A DNA stretch of 64,000 nucleotides, from NCBI RefSeq assembly GCF_000327065.1, contig NC_019936.1, positions 3,004,001-3,068,000 of the forward strand. The letters run 5' to 3'. This document shows, in pieces, positions 1 to 15,127 of the stretch. Numbering within the stretch: position 1 is the first letter of the stretch; each line of letters opens with the position of its first letter. This DNA is from Stutzerimonas stutzeri RCH2. Lineage in GTDB: Bacteria; Pseudomonadota; Gammaproteobacteria; Pseudomonadales; Pseudomonadaceae. A model generated the notes under the pieces. It was not told the origin of the DNA and did not search any database. It saw only the letters and a list, made by a program, of their open reading frames with translations. The translations under genes were made by a program, and so were the position numbers.

Positions 1-6
1 GGTCGA

Positions 7-41
7 GGTGGATAAGCCGCCGAACGACGGCGTTATCCACC
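7..41. repeat. REP-like inverted repeat downstream of adhC
   Basis: Perfect 9-bp arms GGTGGATAA (7-15) and TTATCCACC (33-41) enclose a second nested stem (GCCG 16-19 with CGGC 28-31). It lies 5 bp past the adhC stop, so it may act as an intercistronic or terminator-like hairpin for adhC transcripts. There is no U-tract. Each arm differs from the DnaA box TTATCCACA by one base. I recall such hairpins being frequent in S. stutzeri genomes; I saw no second copy in this window, but the scan was by eye. Confidence 0.55.
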
Positions 42-46
42 TTGGA

Positions 47-1316
<1,270 letters not shown>

Positions 1317-2216
1317 ATGAACCGCTGGGAAGGTCTCGACGAATTCGTGGCTGTGGCTGAATGCGGCAGCTTCATGCGCGCCGCTAAGCGTTTGCGCGTC
1401 TCGTCATCCCATGTCAGCCGACAGATCGCGCGCCTCGAGGAGCGCCTGCAGGCGCGCCTGCTTTATCGCACCACGCGCCGCGTGTCGCTGACCGAAGCCG
1501 GTCATACCTTCTTCGCCCGCTGCCAGCGACTGATAGAAGAACGCGACGAAGCGTTTCTTGCCATCAGCGACCTGCATAGCGCCCCCACCGGGTTGTTGCG
1601 CATGACCGCCGCTGTGGCCTATGGCGAGCGGTTTATCGTGCCGCTGGTCAACGAATTCATGGCAAGGCACCCGCAGCTGCGGGTCGATATCGAACTGACC
1701 AACCGTACCCTCGACCTGGTGCAAGAGGGCTACGACCTGGCGATTCGCCTCGGCAAACTCGGTGAGTCGCGCCTGGTCGCCACGAGGATCGCACCACGCG
1801 CGATGTATCTCTGCGCAGCCCCCGACTATCTCGAGCGCTATGGTCGGCCACATACATTGTCGGAACTGGCGCGGCACAACTGCCTGATCGGCACGAGCGA
1901 CATCTGGTCGTTTCAGATCGAAGGCCGCGAGCAGCACTTCAAGCCCAGCGGCAACTGGCGCTGCAACAGCGGCGAGGCGGTGCTGGATGCAGCCCTGCGT
2001 GGTTTTGGGCTGTGCCAGCTGCCGGATTACTACGTGCAAGGCCCGCTGCAGCGCGGCGAACTGGTTTCCCTGTTAGAAGCTAACCAGCCCCCGGATACCG
2101 CTGTCTGGGCGGTCTATCCGCAGCGCCGCTATCCATTGCCAAAGGTGCGTCTGCTCGTCGAAGCGCTCAAGGTCGGGCTTGCCAGGCGCCATGAATATGC
2201 CGGCGGCCCAAGCTGA
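1317..2216 (+). CDS. gfnR: LysR-family transcriptional regulator (GfnR-like)
   Basis: 299 aa. The N-terminal winged helix-turn-helix (about residues 1-60; EFVAVAECGSFMRAAKRL, then SSSHVSRQIARLEERL) is followed by a LysR substrate-binding domain of the CrgA type. The start at 1317 has an AGGAG Shine-Dalgarno 6 nt upstream. It is divergent from adhC, the arrangement of gfnR in P. aeruginosa, where the regulator controls glutathione-dependent formaldehyde removal. By analogy it probably senses formaldehyde stress and activates adhC. The family is certain; the specific role is inferred from position. Confidence 0.85.
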   Translation: MNRWEGLDEFVAVAECGSFMRAAKRLRVSSSHVSRQIARLEERLQARLLYRTTRRVSLTEAGHTFFARCQRLIEERDEAFLAISDLHSAPTGLLRMTAAVAYGERFIVPLVNEFMARHPQLRVDIELTNRTLDLVQEGYDLAIRLGKLGESRLVATRIAPRAMYLCAAPDYLERYGRPHTLSELARHNCLIGTSDIWSFQIEGREQHFKPSGNWRCNSGEAVLDAALRGFGLCQLPDYYVQGPLQRGELVSLLEANQPPDTAVWAVYPQRRYPLPKVRLLVEALKVGLARRHEYAGGPS

Positions 2217-2353
2217 ACAGAACTTGAACCGCGCGTCCGAGGCCAGGACAGAGGCGGAACCCGCTAGACGCCACCACGTCGTAGCTTGTGTAGCTGCAGC
2301 TCTTCGGGCCGCCTGTGCTGTGAAGGGTGCAGCGTTGCAATCAGGAGGAAGCC

Positions 2354-2668
2354 ATGCAGGTTCTGGTGAACAGCAACCACAGCATCAGTGTTACCAGTGA
2401 TCTTGAAGAGCGGATCAAGGCAACGGTGGAAACCGAGCTGGAACGCTTCGATGATCATCTGACCCGCGTCGAGGTTCATCTCAACGACGAAAACAGCAAC
2501 AAGAGTGGTCCCCAGGACAAGCGCTGCCAGATGGAAGCGCGAGTCAAGGGTCACGACCCCATTTCGGCCACGCACAGGGCCGAGACGCTCGACTTGGCAA
2601 TCAACGGGGCAGCGGAAAAGCTGAACCACGCGCTGGGTCACGCATTGGACAAGCTCAACCGCCATTGA
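2354..2668 (+). CDS. HPF/RaiA-family ribosome-associated protein
   Basis: 104-aa protein matching the short ribosome hibernation-promoting factor/RaiA fold: an N-terminal beta strand (MQVLVNSNHSISVTSDLEE), a long helix (RIKATVETELERF), then strands with basic residues (RVEVHLNDEN, MEARVKGHDP) and a C-terminal helix rich in Lys/His. It is expected to bind the 30S decoding region of idle ribosomes. It lacks the long C-terminal dimerisation domain and is not the canonical rpoN-linked hpf. The start is fixed by a strong AGGAGG 6 nt upstream. It is followed after 76 bp by an eRF1-like gene on the same strand, probably co-transcribed. Confidence 0.8.
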   Translation: MQVLVNSNHSISVTSDLEERIKATVETELERFDDHLTRVEVHLNDENSNKSGPQDKRCQMEARVKGHDPISATHRAETLDLAINGAAEKLNHALGHALDKLNRH

Positions 2669-2744
2669 CCTGGCCCTCGATGGCCATTGAGTGAGCCATC
2701 GACCTTTTTGCGAGGGACCGAACCACAGCTACTGGAGGCCACGC

Positions 2745-3911
2745 ATGAACCGACTGCTCGATCGCGAAACCCTGACCAACCTGCTGGCACAACGTGATGG
2801 GCCCTGCCTGTCCGTCTATCAGCCCACTCATCGCAGCTTTCCGGAACGCCAGCAGGACCCGATCCGCTTCAAGCACCTGGTCCGACAACTGGAAGACACA
2901 CTCAAGCAACAAGGGCACGCCGAACAGGCACCAGCGCTGCTCGAACCGTTCTACGCGCTGATCGACAACAATGACTTCTGGAATCACAACCTCGATGGGC
3001 TTGCAGCCTTTGGCGCGAAAGATTATTTCCAGGTCTATCGACTGCAACGCAGCGTGCCCGAGATGGCGGCTGCTAACTCGCGCATGCACCTCAAGCCGTT
3101 GGTGCGCATCGCTCAATCGGCTGATCGTTACCAGATTCTTTGCCTGTCGCGGGACTCGGTTCGCCTGTTCGAGGGTAACCGTGATGCGCTGGATGAAGTA
3201 AAGCTGCATGAAGCGGTACCGAAGACGCTCGCCGATGCTCTTGGTAGCGACCTTACCGACAAGGGTCAGAGCGGCTTCCCACAGGGCTACAGTCGCGCCA
3301 GCGAACGTGGCGATCCGATGCAGGTAGAGGCCGGTGGCAGCGGTAAACAGGCCGAAATCGACCGCGACCGTGATCGCTACTTCCGCGAGGTCGACCGGAC
3401 CATCCTGGAGCATCACTCCAAACCTTCAGGTCTACCGCTGATCCTCGCTGCCCTACCCGAGCAGCAGCCGCACTTCCGCCGTCTCAGTCACAACCCGAAC
3501 CTACTGCCGGAAGGCATCGAAATGGGCCTGCACGCACTGAGCATCGAAGAACTGCGCAGCAAAAGCTGGATGGTCATGCAACCGCGCTACCTCAAGCGTC
3601 TCGCAGGCCTGCTCGACCAGTTCGGCGCCTCCCACGGTCAAGGGCTGGCGTCCGACCATCTGGAGGACATCGGCCAGGCCACTCGCCAGGGCCGGGTCGC
3701 CACCCTGCTGGTGGAGGCCGAGCGACAGATTCCGGGACACGTCGACAAGAATGACGGGACGGCAACGCCGGCACCCGAGGGTGACGTCAATACTCCGGAC
3801 TTGCTCGACGAACTGACGATCTGGACGCTGGAACAAGGCGGTGACGTGGTCGTGGTGCCAACCGAACGCATGCCGACCGGCACGGGGGCAGCAGCGATCT
3901 ATCGGTTCTGA
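2745..3911 (+). CDS. eRF1-like ribosome hibernation factor (Balon / baeRF family 3 type)
   Basis: 388 aa with the layout of bacterial archaeo-eukaryotic release-factor-like proteins. The N-terminal domain has LSVYQPTHR and QQDPIRFKHLVRQLE (about 20-50), a middle domain has a DRDRDRYFREVDRTI helix (about 207-221), and an eL30e-like C-terminal domain ends in GGDVVVVPTERMPTGTGAA. The eRF1 peptide-release GGQ motif is absent, so peptide release is unlikely. Balon, a relative from Psychrobacter, binds the ribosomal A site during cold or stationary hibernation. The upstream HPF-like gene supports the same role. Start at 2745 after a TGGAGG site. Family assignment is from remembered motifs, without alignment. 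Confidence 0.75.
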   Translation: MNRLLDRETLTNLLAQRDGPCLSVYQPTHRSFPERQQDPIRFKHLVRQLEDTLKQQGHAEQAPALLEPFYALIDNNDFWNHNLDGLAAFGAKDYFQVYRLQRSVPEMAAANSRMHLKPLVRIAQSADRYQILCLSRDSVRLFEGNRDALDEVKLHEAVPKTLADALGSDLTDKGQSGFPQGYSRASERGDPMQVEAGGSGKQAEIDRDRDRYFREVDRTILEHHSKPSGLPLILAALPEQQPHFRRLSHNPNLLPEGIEMGLHALSIEELRSKSWMVMQPRYLKRLAGLLDQFGASHGQGLASDHLEDIGQATRQGRVATLLVEAERQIPGHVDKNDGTATPAPEGDVNTPDLLDELTIWTLEQGGDVVVVPTERMPTGTGAAAIYRF

Positions 3912-3945
3912 TGGACGGATGGCGGGCAGGCAACCCTGCCCGCTT

Positions 3946-4662
3946 TCACTCGACGCGGCCGCCGCTCCAGCGCTGTTCCAGCCAGTCGAGATCCTCGGGG
4001 CGCGTCACCTTCAGGTTATCCGCGCGACCTTCAACGACCTTCGGTGCGTGACCGGCCCATTCCAGCGCCGACGCTTCATCGGTCACCAGCGCAGCTGCTT
4101 CAAGCGCTCCTTCGAGCGCGTCGCGCAACATTCCCAAACGAAACATCTGCGGTGTAAAAGCCTGCCAGATGACGCTGCGATCAACTGTTTCCACTACCCG
4201 GCCGTCCAGCCCTACCCGCTTAAGCGTATCCCGTGCGGGCACTGCCAGCAGACCGCCAACCGAATCGTCTGCCAGCTCGAGCAGAAGCCTGTCCAGATCC
4301 TCACGTGCAAGATTGGGGCGTGCCGCGTCATGCACCAGCACCCAGTCCTGCTCATTCGCGCCCAGCTCACCGAGACGCCGGAGGCCGTTGAGCACGGAAT
4401 CACAGCGCTCGCGGCCACCTGGTGCGCGCTGGATACGCGGATCGCTGGCACAGGGCAGGTTCGGCCAATAGGGGTCGTTCGGCGCGATACAGACCGTCAC
4501 GCCGGCAAGCGTCGGGTGATCGAGAAAACAATCGAGGGTGTGCTCGATAATGCTCCGGCCACCCAGCTGCAGGTACTGCTTCGGACGGTCGGCGCGCATG
4601 CGGCTGCCAACGCCAGCAGCAGGAATGACCACCCAGAACGCGGGCAACTTGCGCTGGGTCAT
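3946..4662 (-). CDS. ispD: 2-C-methyl-D-erythritol 4-phosphate cytidylyltransferase
   Basis: 238 aa. Third step of the MEP isoprenoid pathway: MEP plus CTP gives CDP-ME plus pyrophosphate. The N-terminal nucleotide-binding motif PAAGVGSRM and KQYLQLGG are intact, as is the VHDAARP segment that binds substrate. Its ATG overlaps the ftsB stop in an ATGA tetranucleotide (4659-4662), so translation of the two is coupled. dxr, for the preceding committed step, is encoded 20 kb away on the same strand. Confidence 0.97.
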   Translation of the reverse strand: MTQRKLPAFWVVIPAAGVGSRMRADRPKQYLQLGGRSIIEHTLDCFLDHPTLAGVTVCIAPNDPYWPNLPCASDPRIQRAPGGRERCDSVLNGLRRLGELGANEQDWVLVHDAARPNLAREDLDRLLLELADDSVGGLLAVPARDTLKRVGLDGRVVETVDRSVIWQAFTPQMFRLGMLRDALEGALEAAALVTDEASALEWAGHAPKVVEGRADNLKVTRPEDLDWLEQRWSGGRVE

Positions 4663-4946
4663 TCGATCAGCTGAAAGAGGGTCTCGCCCTCTTTGACCAT
4701 GCCGAGCTCCTGACGGGCACGCTCCTCGACGGTCTCCATGCCCTGCTTGAGCTCCCGAACTTCCGCCTCGAGAATCCGATTGCGCTCCAGCAGCCGTTCG
4801 TTCTCACCCTGTTGCTCGGCAATCTGCTTGTTCAGACTGTTGACCTGCGCCAGGCTGCCCTCGCCCACCCAGAGACGGTACTGCAGCCCGCCAAGAAGCA
4901 GGAGCAGCACGACGAACAACCAGTAGGGGCGACGCATAGAAGGCAT
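4659..4946 (-). CDS. ftsB: Cell division protein FtsB
   Basis: 95-aa bitopic inner-membrane protein. It has a short N-terminal cytoplasmic stretch (MPSMRRPYW), one transmembrane helix (LFVVLLLLLGGLQ, about 9-22) and a periplasmic coiled coil (about 30-72) containing NERLLERNRILEAEV. It forms the FtsQLB complex that relays the signal to start septal peptidoglycan synthesis. A second ATG at 4937 would give the MRRPYW start used by P. aeruginosa; 4946 is kept because a GAAG lies 8 nt upstream. It is separated from eno by a terminator. Confidence 0.93.
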   Translation of the reverse strand: MPSMRRPYWLFVVLLLLLGGLQYRLWVGEGSLAQVNSLNKQIAEQQGENERLLERNRILEAEVRELKQGMETVEERARQELGMVKEGETLFQLIE

Positions 4947-5035
4947 GAAACGACTTCGGCTGTGATTCGGGTATCGGGATGCGAGTGGCTTGCGCGGTGC
5001 AATAACGATTGCGCCGACACGCCGCCGATTGAAAC

Positions 5036-5066
5036 AAAAAAGGGCGACTCGCGCCGCCCTTTTTTA
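5036..5066 (-). terminator. Rho-independent terminator of eno
   Basis: Read on the minus strand just past the eno stop: arms AAGGGCG and CGCCCTT flank an 8-nt loop and are followed by a run of T (CCCTTTTTTG). The flanking A-rich stretch makes it potentially bidirectional. It separates eno from ftsB-ispD, which must then have their own promoter in 4947-5035. Confidence 0.8.
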
Positions 5067-5077
5067 ATTGCCGCTGA

Positions 5078-8895
<3,818 letters not shown>

Positions 8896-9008
8896 TTAAG
8901 CGGCTGGCGCCGCCGGGGGAAAGCGAAGGTGCCATTGCTCGCGTGCGGCAATAGCGCAACTGCCACGGATTCGAAGAAACCGCAGAAGCTGTATTGAGAC
9001 GGGAGCGT

Positions 9009-9037
9009 AGTCTACCGGAAAGGCCTTATCAGCTCAA
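9009..9037 (-). promoter_or_regulatory. Predicted sigma70 promoter for pyrG-kdsA-eno
   Basis: On the minus strand, TTGAGC (9032-9037) and TAGACT (9009-9014) are separated by exactly 17 bp, resembling the TTGACA/TATAAT consensus. It lies between the tilS stop and pyrG and would give a leader of about 130 nt. That leader is long enough to hold a pyrimidine-responsive element, but none was identified. Confidence 0.5.
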
Positions 9038-9042
9038 ACCAC

Positions 9043-10332
9043 TTAGAACTCTGGGACGCACCAATCAAGTGCAACGCCGCCTTTGCTCAGCTGCGGCAGG
9101 TTGGCCACCGCGACCAGTTCTTCATCGCAATACAGCAATGGCAACCGCGCGCGCACAAAGACTGGCACTCCGGCTTCGTTCAACAGACGCTTGAGGTCGC
9201 GCCGACCGCGCCCAGCCACCAGCATTGCTTCACCGCCCTGGCGATAGCGAACCTGCAGCTTGCCCGGGGGCGCTAGGCCTTCCATTCGCAGCGTGCCATT
9301 ACCGGGGAGCGCCAGACGAGCAGTCGAATCAGGCCAATCAACCGGTGCGACAGGCGGTTCTAGCCAGGCCTCCGGCACCCACCAGATCCGATCTCCGCAA
9401 CGCTGCAGCTCGCCGCCAACCAAGCGCCAACAAGGCGTGGCATCCGGCTTGGCGTCGCGCACGGATATCCATCCAACCCAGTGGGCTTCATCCGGTGCCA
9501 AGGTCAGCCCGGCCAACCAATAGCGCAACGCATTGCGCTGCCGCACTGGCGTCACAGCACGCAACGCGGGCAACGCGAGACTGGGCAGGGTTAGCCAACC
9601 GAGGCTGTCCGCCGCCTTCGCGGCAGCGAGATCCTGCTGCGCCAGTTCATCCAGCAGCTGCTGCGCTTCTGCCATATGCGTAGCGGTTCTTGCCAGAGCC
9701 GATATAGCCCCCGGCCAGCGCTGCCGTAGCAGTGGGAGTATTTCCCAACGCAGATAATTGCGCGTGTGGGCGTACTGCTGGTTGCTGGGGTCCTCCACCC
9801 AAGTCAAGGCGTTGCGCTCCGCATAAGCCTCCAGCTCGTCCCGCAGCACACCGAGCAGCGGACGAACCAGCCTGCCATGCCCAAGCGGGCGCTCGCCAGG
9901 CATAGCGGCCAAGCCGCGCACGCCCGCTCCGCGCAAGAGACGGAACAGCACCGTTTCGGCCTGATCGTCACGGTGTTGGCCGGTCAGCAACAGCTCGTCT
10001 TCGCTCAGACACTGGCTAAACGCCTGGTAACGGGCATTGCGGGCAGCCTGCTCGACACTGGCACCAGATCCGACTTGCACCTGGATGACGCTTAGCGCGA
10101 CACCAAGCTCGTCGCAGATGCGTTGGCAGTGCGCCGGCCAATCGTCCGCAATGACCTGCAGGCCGTGGTGCACATGGATTGCACGGATGACCGGCAGCTC
10201 ATGTCGATCAGCCAGCCGAGCCAACAAATGCAGGAGAACGGTCGAATCAAGACCGCCAGAAAACGCCACCCACCATGTCGGTGAGCTACGCCAAGGCGCG
10301 AGCGCGGAAAGCAGGATGGAATCGAGGGACAT
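9043..10332 (-). CDS. tilS: tRNA(Ile)-lysidine synthase
   Basis: 429 aa. ATP-dependent ligase that converts C34 of the tRNA-Ile CAU anticodon to lysidine, switching its specificity from Met to Ile codons. The N-type PP-loop SGGLDST sits at residues 25-31, and the family TGQHRDDQAETVLFRLLRG segment is present. The C-terminal domain contains RRDLKRLLNEAGVP. An upstream in-frame extension of 30 residues precedes the conserved N-terminus, so MSLDSILLSAL (10332) is taken as the start. It follows accA on the same strand. Confidence 0.95.
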   Translation of the reverse strand: MSLDSILLSALAPWRSSPTWWVAFSGGLDSTVLLHLLARLADRHELPVIRAIHVHHGLQVIADDWPAHCQRICDELGVALSVIQVQVGSGASVEQAARNARYQAFSQCLSEDELLLTGQHRDDQAETVLFRLLRGAGVRGLAAMPGERPLGHGRLVRPLLGVLRDELEAYAERNALTWVEDPSNQQYAHTRNYLRWEILPLLRQRWPGAISALARTATHMAEAQQLLDELAQQDLAAAKAADSLGWLTLPSLALPALRAVTPVRQRNALRYWLAGLTLAPDEAHWVGWISVRDAKPDATPCWRLVGGELQRCGDRIWWVPEAWLEPPVAPVDWPDSTARLALPGNGTLRMEGLAPPGKLQVRYRQGGEAMLVAGRGRRDLKRLLNEAGVPVFVRARLPLLYCDEELVAVANLPQLSKGGVALDWCVPEF

Positions 10333-10470
10333 GCGAGCGCTTCGAGAACCGACATTGTCAGCAAGCATAAAGCTCAGCGGGGCAAGCAGCGAGGGGAAGC
10401 GGTAGCTACAACATACAGCCAAGCGTCTCGATTCGGGCCACCGATCGAGACGCGTGGCTGGCGCGATGGA

Positions 10471-11421
10471 TCAGGCGATACCGTAGCTCATCAGGCGCTC
10501 ATAGCGACGCGCCAGCAGCGCATCGGTATCCAGCGACTTGAGCATGTGCAGCTGACTGTTGAGCTGCTCGCGCATGGCGGCGGCCATAACGGCCGGGTTG
10601 CGATGGGCGCCACCCAGCGGCTCGGGGATCACCTTGTCGACGATACCCAGATCCTTCAGGCGCTCAGCCGTCACACCCATGGCCTCGGCGGCTTCCGGTG
10701 CCTTCTCGGCTGTGCGCCAGAGAATCGACGCGCAGCCTTCCGGTGAAATCACTGCGTAGGTGGAATACTGCAGCATGTTCAGCTGGTCGCAAACGCCGAT
10801 GGCCAGCGCGCCACCAGAACCGCCCTCACCAATCACGGTGGCGATGATCGGAGTCTTCAGCCGCGCCATCACGCGCAGGTTCCAGGCAATGGCCTCGCTC
10901 TGGTTGCGCTCTTCGGCGTCGATACCCGGATAAGCGCCGGGTGTATCGATAAAGGTGAGGATCGGCATCTTGAAGCGCTCGGCCATCTCCATCAGACGGC
11001 AGGCCTTGCGGTAACCCTCGGGGCGCGGCATGCCGAAGTTACGGCGTACCTTCTCGCGCACCTCACGACCCTTCTGATGACCGATGATCATCACCGGCTG
11101 ACCGTCCAGACGTGCAGTACCGCCAACAATCGCCGCGTCATCGGAGAAGTGCCGATCACCGTGCAGCTCTTCGAACTCGGTGAACAGGTGATTGATGTAA
11201 TCGAGGGTATAGGGGCGCTGCGGGTGGCGGGCCAGGCGGGCGATCTGCCAGCTGGTCAGATTGCCGAAAATGCTTTCGGTGAGCGATTCGCTCTTGTCCT
11301 GCAGGCGGGCAATCTCATCGCCGATGTTCAGCGAGTTATCGTTACCAACCAGGCGCAATTCTTCGATCTTGGCTTGCAGGTCGGCGATCGGCTGTTCGAA
11401 ATCCAGGAAATTCGGGTTCAT
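10471..11421 (-). CDS. accA: Acetyl-CoA carboxylase carboxyltransferase subunit alpha
   Basis: 316 aa. With AccD it moves the carboxyl group from biotin-BCCP to acetyl-CoA, giving malonyl-CoA for fatty acid synthesis. Strong likeness to P. aeruginosa Acc[56 protein letters not shown] and [16 protein letters not shown]. The start MNPNF is chosen over an ATG two codons earlier by family comparison. The 184-bp gap to dnaE contains a GC-rich hairpin (CCCGGT/ACCGGG, 11534-11549) without a U-tract. Confidence 0.97.
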   Translation of the reverse strand: MNPNFLDFEQPIADLQAKIEELRLVGNDNSLNIGDEIARLQDKSESLTESIFGNLTSWQIARLARHPQRPYTLDYINHLFTEFEELHGDRHFSDDAAIVGGTARLDGQPVMIIGHQKGREVREKVRRNFGMPRPEGYRKACRLMEMAERFKMPILTFIDTPGAYPGIDAEERNQSEAIAWNLRVMARLKTPIIATVIGEGGSGGALAIGVCDQLNMLQYSTYAVISPEGCASILWRTAEKAPEAAEAMGVTAERLKDLGIVDKVIPEPLGGAHRNPAVMAAAMREQLNSQLHMLKSLDTDALLARRYERLMSYGIA

Positions 11422-11605
11422 AGGCATCCGTCATGCGTCGACGGCCAGGCGGCCGGGAGGCTGTTCCGTTTTTTGCGCCTTACCTTACGGGAGAGGCGCA
11501 TTCAGGTCGAACAAAAATTGTTCTGAACCATGACCCGGTCATCACCGGGCCGTTCGGGCCTTGGCTCGGAAAGCGCGCTTGCGCAACTTTCCAGGCGTCC
11601 GCCCT

Positions 11606-14600
11606 CTATCGGTATTGCAGAAAGACGTTGTCGCGTCCGAACTGGTCACGCAATGCCTGAATCAAGTTGTCGGCCGGGTCGATCCGCCACTCTTCACCGA
11701 ACTGCAGCAGGGCGCGCGCATCGCGCCCAGTGTATTCCAGCGTGATCGGGCAGGCGCCGCGATGACGACCACAAACCTCAGCCAACCAGCGCATGCGCTC
11801 GCCCCTGAGCGCCTCGCCAGCGACCTTCACCCGCAGGCTTTCGGCAAGCCCGGTACGCGCCTCTTCCAGACTCATCACACGCTTGGCCCGCAGGCGCAGG
11901 CCGCCGGAGAAGTCGTCATTGCTGACCTCGCCCTCTACCACAACCAGCGCATCGGTCTGCAGCAGGGCCTGCGCGGAGTTGAACGCCTCGGCGAACAGCG
12001 AAGCCTCGATACGGCCGGAGCGATCATCCAGCGTGATGAAGCCCATCTTGTCGCCTTTCTTGTTCTTCATCACCCGCAGGTTGACGATCAGGCCGGCGAT
12101 GGTCTGCTCCCCTCTCGCCGGACGCAGATCGATGATGCGCTGACGGGCAAAGCGCCGCACCTCGCCTTCGTATTCGTCGATCGGATGGCCTGTGAGATAG
12201 AGCCCCAGGGTATCTTTCTCGCCCTTCAGACGTTCTTTGAGCGACAGCTCGCGCGCGTTGCGGTGATTGGCATAGACATCGGCCTCCGGCTCGGCGAAGA
12301 GGCCACCAAACAGATCCATATGCCCACTTTCCGCGCTGCGCGCCGTCTGCTCGGCAGCCTGCACGGCTTCTTCCATGGCCGCCAGCAACACCGCGCGATT
12401 GCGGTCGATATTGGCCTGATAGGCCTTCGCCTCCTCGAAGAAATACGGACCCAGACGATCCAGCGCACCGGAACGGATCAGCGCCTCGAGGGTACGCTTG
12501 TTGATGCGCTTGAGGTCGATACGCGCGCAGAAATCGAACAGATCCTTGAACGGCCCGCCTTCTGCTCGGCATTCGGCGATGGCCTCTACGGGCCCCTCAC
12601 CGACGCCCTTGACCGCACCAAGGCCGTAGACGATACGACCGTCATCGTTCACGGTGAACTTGAATTCGGAAACATTCACATCCGGCGGATCGATGCGCAG
12701 CTTCATGCTGCGGCATTCCTCGATCAGGATCACCACCTTGTCGGTGTTATGCATATCCGCCGAAAGCACGGCAGCCATGAACGGCGACGGGTAATGCGCC
12801 TTGAGCCAGGCGGTCTGATAGGAAACCAGGCCATAGGCTGCCGAGTGCGATTTGTTGAAGCCGTAACCGGCGAACTTTTCCACCAGGTCGAAGATGTTGC
12901 CTGACAGCTCCTTGTCGATGCCGTTGTTCGAGCAGCCTTCGATGAAGCCACCGCGCTGCTTGGCCATCTCCTCGGGCTTCTTCTTGCCCATCGCCCGGCG
13001 CAGCATGTCGGCGCCGCCCAGCGTGTAGCCGGCCATCACCTGGGCGATCTGCATCACCTGTTCCTGATACAGGATGATGCCGTAGGTGGGCTTGAGCACA
13101 GGCTCGAGCCCCGCGTACTGATAGTCCGGATGCGGATAGGAGACTTCGGCGCGCCCGTGCTTGCGGTTGATGAAGTCGTCGACCATGCCCGACTGCAGCG
13201 GACCGGGACGGAACAGCGCCACCAGTGCGATCAGGTCTTCCAGGCAATCGGGCTTGAGCTTCTTGATCAGCTCCTTCATGCCGCGTGATTCGAGCTGGAA
13301 TACAGCGGTGGTTTCGGCCTTCTGCAGCAACTGGTAGGTCGGCTTGTCATCCAGCGGAATGAAGTCGATGTTGATCGGCTCCAGGCCTTTCTTGGCCTGC
13401 TCGCGATTGATGGTTTCCAGTGCCCACTTGATGATGGTCAGTGTACGCAGACCGAGGAAGTCGAACTTCACCAGGCCGGCCGACTCGACATCATCCTTGT
13501 CGAACTGGGTCACCAGGCCGCCGCCCTCCTCGTCACAGGCGATCGGCGCAAAGTCGGTCAGCTTGGTCGGCGCGATCACCACACCGCCGGCGTGCTTGCC
13601 GGTACCGCGGGTGATGCCTTCGAGCTTGAGCGCCATCTCCCAGATCTCGCGGGCGTCCTCGTCGACGGCGAGGAAGTCGCGCAGCGGCTCTTCCATTTCG
13701 TAGGCCTTTTCGAGGGTCATGCCCACCTCGAAAGGGATCATCTTCGACAGACGGTCGGCCAAGCCATAGGACTTGCCCTGAACCCGCGCCACGTCGCGCA
13801 CCACTGCCTTGGCCGCCATGGTGCCGAAAGTGATGATCTGGCTGACCGCATTGCGCCCGTACGCCTCGGCCACGTAATCAATTACCCGGTCGCGGCCGTC
13901 CATGCAGAAGTCGACGTCGAAGTCGGGCATTGAAACACGTTCGGGGTTGAGGAAGCGCTCGAACAGCAGATCGTAGGCCAGCGGATCGAGGTCGGTGATC
14001 TTCAGCACGTAGGCGACCAGCGAGCCGGCACCCGAACCACGGCCCGGACCGACCGGCACGCCGTTGTTCTTCGCCCACTTGATGAAGTCCATAACGATCA
14101 GGAAGTAACCGGGGAAACCCATCTGGATGATGGTGCCCAGTTCGAACTCAAGGCGGTCGATGTAGACCTGCTTTTTCGCCTCGTAGTCGGGCGTGTCCTT
14201 GGGTAGCAGTACCTCAAGGCGTTCTTCCAGCCCCTCGAACGACACCTGGCGCAGGTAATCGTCGATGGTCATGCCCTCGGGCACGGGGAAGTTCGGCAGG
14301 AAGTAGGTGCCCAGCTGCACTTCGATATTGCAGCGCTTGGCGATCTCGACGGTGTTTTCCAGCGCCTCCGGGAGATCGCTGAACAGCTCGGCCATCTCTG
14401 CCGGGGTCTTCAGATACTGCTGATCAGAGTAGGTACGCGGCCGCCGCGGATCGTCCAGCGTGCGGCCTTCGCCGATGCACACGCGGGTTTCGTGCGCCTC
14501 GAAATCCTCTTGCTTGAGGAAGCGCACGTCGTTGGTCGCCACCAGCGGCGTGCCGGTACGGTCGGCGAGCGCGGCCGCGGCGTGCAGATGTTCTTCATCA

Positions 14601-15127
14601 TTGACCCGACTGGTGCGCTGGATCTCCAGGTAGAAGCGATCAGCAAACACGTCGCGCCATTCGGCGAGACGTGCTTCCGCCAATGCTTCGTCACCATTGA
14701 GCAATGCCTGGCCGACCTCGCCTTCCTTGGCGCCGGACAGCGCAATCAGGCCTTCGGCGGCCAGCTTGACCCAGTCGCGCTCGATGATCACCAGGTCATT
14801 GCGCTGCCCTTCGGTCCAGCCGCGAGAAATCAGTTCGGTGAGATTGCGATAACCCTTCGGGTTCATCGCCAACAGGGTCAACCGGCTGAGCGGACCATCC
14901 TCATCACAGCCGGCCATCCAAATGTCCGCACCACATATCGGCTTGATACCGGAGCCCTGCGCGGTCTTGTAGAACTTCACCAGCGAGCACATGTTGCTCA
15001 TGTCGGTTACCGCCACAGCCGGCATTCCACCCGCCGCGACCGCCTTGATCAGCGGCTTGACCCGGACCAACCCATCGACCAGCGAGTACTCGGTATGCAG
15101 ACGTAGGTGGACGAAGGAAACGGGCAT
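11606..15127 (-). CDS. dnaE: DNA polymerase III subunit alpha
   Basis: 1173 aa. Replicative polymerase catalytic subunit. N-terminal PHP domain ([16 protein letters not shown]), the C-family polymerase domain with [14 protein letters not shown] and the catalytic aspartates in [13 protein letters not shown], the [13 protein letters not shown] motif, a helix-hairpin-helix region ([16 protein letters not shown]) and a C-terminal OB domain ([20 protein letters not shown]). Length is normal for DnaE1. The start [10 protein letters not shown] at 15127 follows an AAGG site; the seven upstream codons are not conserved. Confidence 0.98.
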   Translation of the reverse strand: MPVSFVHLRLHTEYSLVDGLVRVKPLIKAVAAGGMPAVAVTDMSNMCSLVKFYKTAQGSGIKPICGADIWMAGCDEDGPLSRLTLLAMNPKGYRNLTELISRGWTEGQRNDLVIIERDWVKLAAEGLIALSGAKEGEVGQALLNGDEALAEARLAEWRDVFADRFYLEIQRTSRVNDEEHLHAAAALADRTGTPLVATNDVRFLKQEDFEAHETRVCIGEGRTLDDPRRPRTYSDQQYLKTPAEMAELFSDLPEALENTVEIAKRCNIEVQLGTYFLPNFPVPEGMTIDDYLRQVSFEGLEERLEVLLPKDTPDYEAKKQVYIDRLEFELGTIIQMGFPGYFLIVMDFIKWAKNNGVPVGPGRGSGAGSLVAYVLKITDLDPLAYDLLFERFLNPERVSMPDFDVDFCMDGRDRVIDYVAEAYGRNAVSQIITFGTMAAKAVVRDVARVQGKSYGLADRLSKMIPFEVGMTLEKAYEMEEPLRDFLAVDEDAREIWEMALKLEGITRGTGKHAGGVVIAPTKLTDFAPIACDEEGGGLVTQFDKDDVESAGLVKFDFLGLRTLTIIKWALETINREQAKKGLEPINIDFIPLDDKPTYQLLQKAETTAVFQLESRGMKELIKKLKPDCLEDLIALVALFRPGPLQSGMVDDFINRKHGRAEVSYPHPDYQYAGLEPVLKPTYGIILYQEQVMQIAQVMAGYTLGGADMLRRAMGKKKPEEMAKQRGGFIEGCSNNGIDKELSGNIFDLVEKFAGYGFNKSHSAAYGLVSYQTAWLKAHYPSPFMAAVLSADMHNTDKVVILIEECRSMKLRIDPPDVNVSEFKFTVNDDGRIVYGLGAVKGVGEGPVEAIAECRAEGGPFKDLFDFCARIDLKRINKRTLEALIRSGALDRLGPYFFEEAKAYQANIDRNRAVLLAAMEEAVQAAEQTARSAESGHMDLFGGLFAEPEADVYANHRNARELSLKERLKGEKDTLGLYLTGHPIDEYEGEVRRFARQRIIDLRPARGEQTIAGLIVNLRVMKNKKGDKMGFITLDDRSGRIEASLFAEAFNSAQALLQTDALVVVEGEVSNDDFSGGLRLRAKRVMSLEEARTGLAESLRVKVAGEALRGERMRWLAEVCGRHRGACPITLEYTGRDARALLQFGEEWRIDPADNLIQALRDQFGRDNVFLQYR

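Noticed and set aside
2220-2225. GAACTT resembling an AlgU/sigmaE -35 element upstream of the hibernation pair
   Set aside because: No matching TCTGA-type -10 element lies 16-17 bp downstream, so stress-sigma control cannot be claimed.
11508-11523. GAACAA/TTGTTC small palindrome upstream of accA
   Set aside because: Short, AT-rich and without a partner motif; indistinguishable from chance and not at a clear promoter position.
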